Shown: piece after piece, positions 12,436 to 14,338 of the stretch
Layout: the number at the start of each line of letters is the position of its first letter
Position numbering within the stretch: position 1 is the stretch's first letter
Assembly (NCBI GenBank): GCA_900770875.1
Contig: CAAGLV010000019.1
Location: 1-14,338, forward strand
Origin: Flavobacteriales bacterium
GTDB taxonomy: Bacteria; Bacteroidota; Bacteroidia; Flavobacteriales; Weeksellaceae
DNA: 14,338 bases
Direction of reading: 5' to 3'
Notes under the pieces: generated by a model
Told to the model about the DNA's origin: nothing
Seen by the model: the letters and a program-made list of their open reading frames with translations, nothing else
The model's database searches: none
Position numbers and translations under genes: made by a program

Positions 12436-12813
12436 ATGAAAATAAATAAATTAAGTCCAATTATTTGGACAAAAGATGTACACGCAACAACAACGTTTTA
12501 TAAAAAATTAGGATTTAAAATTAACGACGATAACGACGAATTGGTTTGGACAAATATGACCAACGGCGAAATTGAAATTAACATTGCCAATCCCGAAGCT
12601 GCTGGCGATTTTAAAAAACCACATTTTACCGGAACTTTATATTTTAATGTAGAAAACGCTGATGAAGCTTGGGAAGAATTAAAACACAACAAAGTAGTTT
12701 ACGAAATTGAAACTTTTGATTGGGGAATGCGCGAATTTGCCATAGAAGACAACAATGGTTACATTTTGCAATTTGGCGAAACGATCGAATTTGATTACGG
12801 AGACGAAGATTAA
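12436..12813 (+). CDS. VOC-fold (glyoxalase/bleomycin-resistance-like) protein
   Basis: A 125-residue protein of the vicinal-oxygen-chelate superfamily. Two beta-alpha-beta-beta-beta halves are visible: the first opens SPIIWTKDVHATTTFYKKLGF (7-27), the second TGTLYFNVENADEAWEELK (65-83) and closes REFAIEDNNGYILQFGE (99-115). The closing D-NNGY-ILQF(G)E is the family signature, with E115 at the usual last metal ligand. The usual first ligand, a His or Glu in the first strand, is Ile/Trp here, so a metal site is doubtful. It may act as a binding protein rather than an enzyme. It ends in an extra acidic tail (FDYGDED). Small-molecule target unknown. It has its own promoter and a terminator downstream. 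Confidence 0.88.
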   Translation: MKINKLSPIIWTKDVHATTTFYKKLGFKINDDNDELVWTNMTNGEIEINIANPEAAGDFKKPHFTGTLYFNVENADEAWEELKHNKVVYEIETFDWGMREFAIEDNNGYILQFGETIEFDYGDED

Positions 12814-12832
12814 TCAAATTTCTATCAATATT

Positions 12833-12877
12833 AAATCGGATTGTTTCCTACATTTGAGGAATAATCCGATTTTTTTT
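12833..12877 (+). terminator. Terminator of the VOC gene, abutting the next start codon
   Basis: AAATCGGATT (12833-12842) pairs with AATCCGATTT (12863-12872), extended by TTCCT/AGGAA (12845-12849 and 12857-12861), with a 7-nt loop. T-run 12870-12877. The run ends directly at the ATG of the pentapeptide-repeat gene (12878). The loop side contains TACATTTG (12849-12856), a match to the -7 consensus, which could give a transcript start near 12862 inside the hairpin. Confidence 0.85.
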
Positions 12878-13450
12878 ATGTCTAAAAACTATATCTTTAA
12901 ACAGCAATTTCAAAAAGTAGATTTCACAATTCACCCGTTCGAATTTAGCGATTACGAACAATGTAAATTTTACCAATGTAATTTTAATCAAGTTAACTTA
13001 AATGAAATTAATTTTATCGATTGCGAGTTTATCGAATGTAATTTAAGCTTAATAAAAACCGAAAATATCTGCTTTCAGCAAGTAGAATTTAATCATTGTA
13101 AAATGATCGGATTTAATTTAGAAAACTGCAATCCATTCGGCTTAAAAGTGAAATTTAACCATTGCATTTTAAACGATTCTTCGTTCTATCAATGTCAACT
13201 TCCAAAAACACATTTTAAAGATTGTATATTAGAAGGTGTCGATTTTTCGAATGCCAACTTAAATCAATCCTACTTCGAAAATTGCAATTTAAAACAAGCC
13301 ATTTTTAGCCAAACTAATCTCGAAAAAGCAAACTTTACATCAGCATTTAACTTTATTATCAACCCAAACGAAAATCAAATTAAAAACGCAAAATTCTCTA
13401 AAGAAAATTGCATTGGATTATTACATCATTTCAACATCAAAATCGAATAA
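12878..13450 (+). CDS. Pentapeptide-repeat protein (Qnr/McbG-like)
   Basis: 190 residues of tandem pentapeptide repeats, A(D/N)LxX-like with Phe/Leu at the centre and frequent Cys at the i-2 position (CKFYQCNFNQVNLNEINF, 29-46; CEFIECNLS; ANFTS). These form a right-handed quadrilateral beta-helix. A break at NCNPFGLKVKF (83-93) divides it into two coils, as the Gly hinge does in Qnr. The end INPNENQIKNAKFS plus a short helix is the usual C-terminus for this Bacteroidota family. Such proteins can mimic B-DNA and bind gyrase, but most members have no known function and quinolone protection cannot be inferred. A longer in-frame start at 12755 lies inside the VOC gene and is rejected. The ATG at 12878 follows a terminator T-run directly. 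Confidence 0.88.
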   Translation: MSKNYIFKQQFQKVDFTIHPFEFSDYEQCKFYQCNFNQVNLNEINFIDCEFIECNLSLIKTENICFQQVEFNHCKMIGFNLENCNPFGLKVKFNHCILNDSSFYQCQLPKTHFKDCILEGVDFSNANLNQSYFENCNLKQAIFSQTNLEKANFTSAFNFIINPNENQIKNAKFSKENCIGLLHHFNIKIE

Positions 13451-13580
13451 ATTTTACTGTTTATAACTCTTTTCACTTTAACGATTTCCGTATTTTAAAT
13501 ACAATTTTAAAAACTTAAATTGCCCGTCTATCTCGTAAAATAGCCTACTAAAGCTATCTTATTAAATTTTAATCAATTAT

Positions 13581-14338
13581 ATGTTAGACGGTTCTAAAAT
13601 TTCATCCATTCTGCAACGTTCGCCAAGCGTCGAACTTTTAAAAATGCGAAATCGAGAATTGATTTTGGTCTTTTTAGCCGATCAATTCGCCGAAAAACAT
13701 CGCATTTTATCTTCAGAAATCATTCATTCGCGTTTAGCCGATTATTTAGAATATCGCCAAATAGAAAATGACGACGAAAGCGACATTCAAGTTTTTGATT
13801 CGTACGAATTAAAGGCAAAAAAATACATTACAGATTGGACAAATCGTGGATTTTTATCGAATTTTCAGACCGAAAATGGCGAAGTTTTTTACGAACTTTC
13901 TTCACATACCAGCAAAACTTTAGATTGGATAAATTCGTTAGATAAAGACGAATATGTTGGCGCAGAATCTAAATTTAAAACCATTGTTACGCAATTAAAA
14001 GAGTTGGTAGAATATTCTAACGACAACAAAGAAGAACGTTTAGCCATATTAGAAGCTCGTAAAAAAGAAATTGAACACGAAATGATGCATTTACGTTTAG
14101 GCGAATCGCTAAAAGTGTACGAAGATTACGAGATTATTCCGCGCGTCAATCAAATTACGCAAGCGGCAAAAGAATTATTGTCTGATTTTAAAGAAGTAGA
14201 AGATAACTTTAAAACCATTACAAAAGAAATTTATCAGCGTCATAACGAAGGTAATTTATCGAAATCCGAAATTTTAGATTTTACATTCAATTCGCTTGAT
14301 TCGTTAAAAGAAAGCTCGCAAGGGAAAAGCTTTTATGC
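13581..14338 (+). CDS. jetA: Wadjet type I component JetA (DUF3375), partial at the contig end
   Basis: The first 252 codons of a protein whose full family length is about 480; the contig ends in frame with no stop. Motifs of the DUF3375 family: SPSVELLKMRNRELILVFL (14-32), ITDWTNRGFL (83-92), FYELSSHTSKTLDWI (103-117), YVGAESKFKTI (125-135), AAKELLSDFKEVEDNF (195-210) and SSQGKSF (245-251). DUF3375 is JetA, the kleisin-like partner of type I Wadjet, which with JetB (DUF4194), JetC (SMC-like ATPase) and JetD (nuclease) destroys small circular plasmids. JetB, C and D should follow beyond the edge but are not seen. The 130-nt gap before it has no TTTG promoter. Codon use resembles the neighbours. 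The family assignment is from remembered motifs. Confidence 0.9.
   Translation, partial: MLDGSKISSILQRSPSVELLKMRNRELILVFLADQFAEKHRILSSEIIHSRLADYLEYRQIENDDESDIQVFDSYELKAKKYITDWTNRGFLSNFQTENGEVFYELSSHTSKTLDWINSLDKDEYVGAESKFKTIVTQLKELVEYSNDNKEERLAILEARKKEIEHEMMHLRLGESLKVYEDYEIIPRVNQITQAAKELLSDFKEVEDNFKTITKEIYQRHNEGNLSKSEILDFTFNSLDSLKESSQGKSFY

Noticed and set aside
12755..12877. Upstream start for the pentapeptide gene overlapping the VOC gene
   Set aside because: The extra 41 residues read through the VOC coding region and the terminator and show no repeat pattern; the ATG at 12878 starts the family-typical MSKNYIF.
13475..13560. Short palindromes in front of jetA (GTATTT-AAATAC, CAATTT-AAATTG, ATAGC-GCTAT)
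   Set aside because: Arms of 5-6 bp in such AT-rich DNA are expected by chance; none has a terminator tail or promoter spacing.

Overview
The window looks like one complete draft contig from a low-GC member of the Flavobacteriaceae (Bacteroidota). Evidence for this: very AT-rich DNA; almost no Shine-Dalgarno sequences; repeated Bacteroidota-type promoters (TAnnTTTG at -7, sometimes TTTG or TTG at -33 with an 18-21 nt spacer); Bacteroidota-style lipoprotein signals ending in (L/F)(F/S)SC; and the run ruvX-def-DUF5606-mazG, which I recall as typical of flavobacteria. The first 12 bases are Illumina adapter, not genome, and they cut and falsely terminate uvrB.

Layout. 13-293 (-): 5' fragment of uvrB. 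About 429-537 (-): a small transcription unit with a stable-RNA-type promoter and its own terminator, a candidate sRNA. 690-3099 (-): housekeeping operon ruvX, def, a DUF5606 gene with a histone-H1-like tail, and mazG. 3393-4208 (+): dapD (lysine/diaminopimelate synthesis), ended by a bidirectional terminator. 4268-6857 (-): cydA-cydB, the cytochrome bd quinol oxidase, followed by a small lipoprotein gene. 6942-8695 (-): plsC and a soluble di-iron acyl-ACP desaturase, a phospholipid/unsaturated fatty acid pair. 8758-9484: a META-like lipoprotein gene and a divergent small gene of unknown function. 9510-10362 (-): a frameshifted cyclase-like gene with foreign-looking codon use, just downstream of a tRNA cluster. 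10460-10758 (-): tRNA-Ser(GCT), tRNA-Pro(TGG), tRNA-Arg(TCT). 10906-13450 (+): a lipoprotein N-acetylmuramoyl-L-alanine amidase, an unknown 155-aa gene, a VOC-fold gene and a pentapeptide-repeat gene. 13581-14338 (+): the first 252 codons of a DUF3375 protein, which is JetA of type I Wadjet, running off the right end.

Most of the contig is core metabolism, envelope and repair. The accessory signals are the broken cyclase-like gene behind tRNA-Arg and the JetA start at the right edge. JetA implies that a Wadjet plasmid-defence operon (jetB, jetC, jetD) lies on the adjoining contig, with a Qnr/McbG-type pentapeptide gene immediately before it. No CRISPR array, insertion sequence or rRNA gene is visible.
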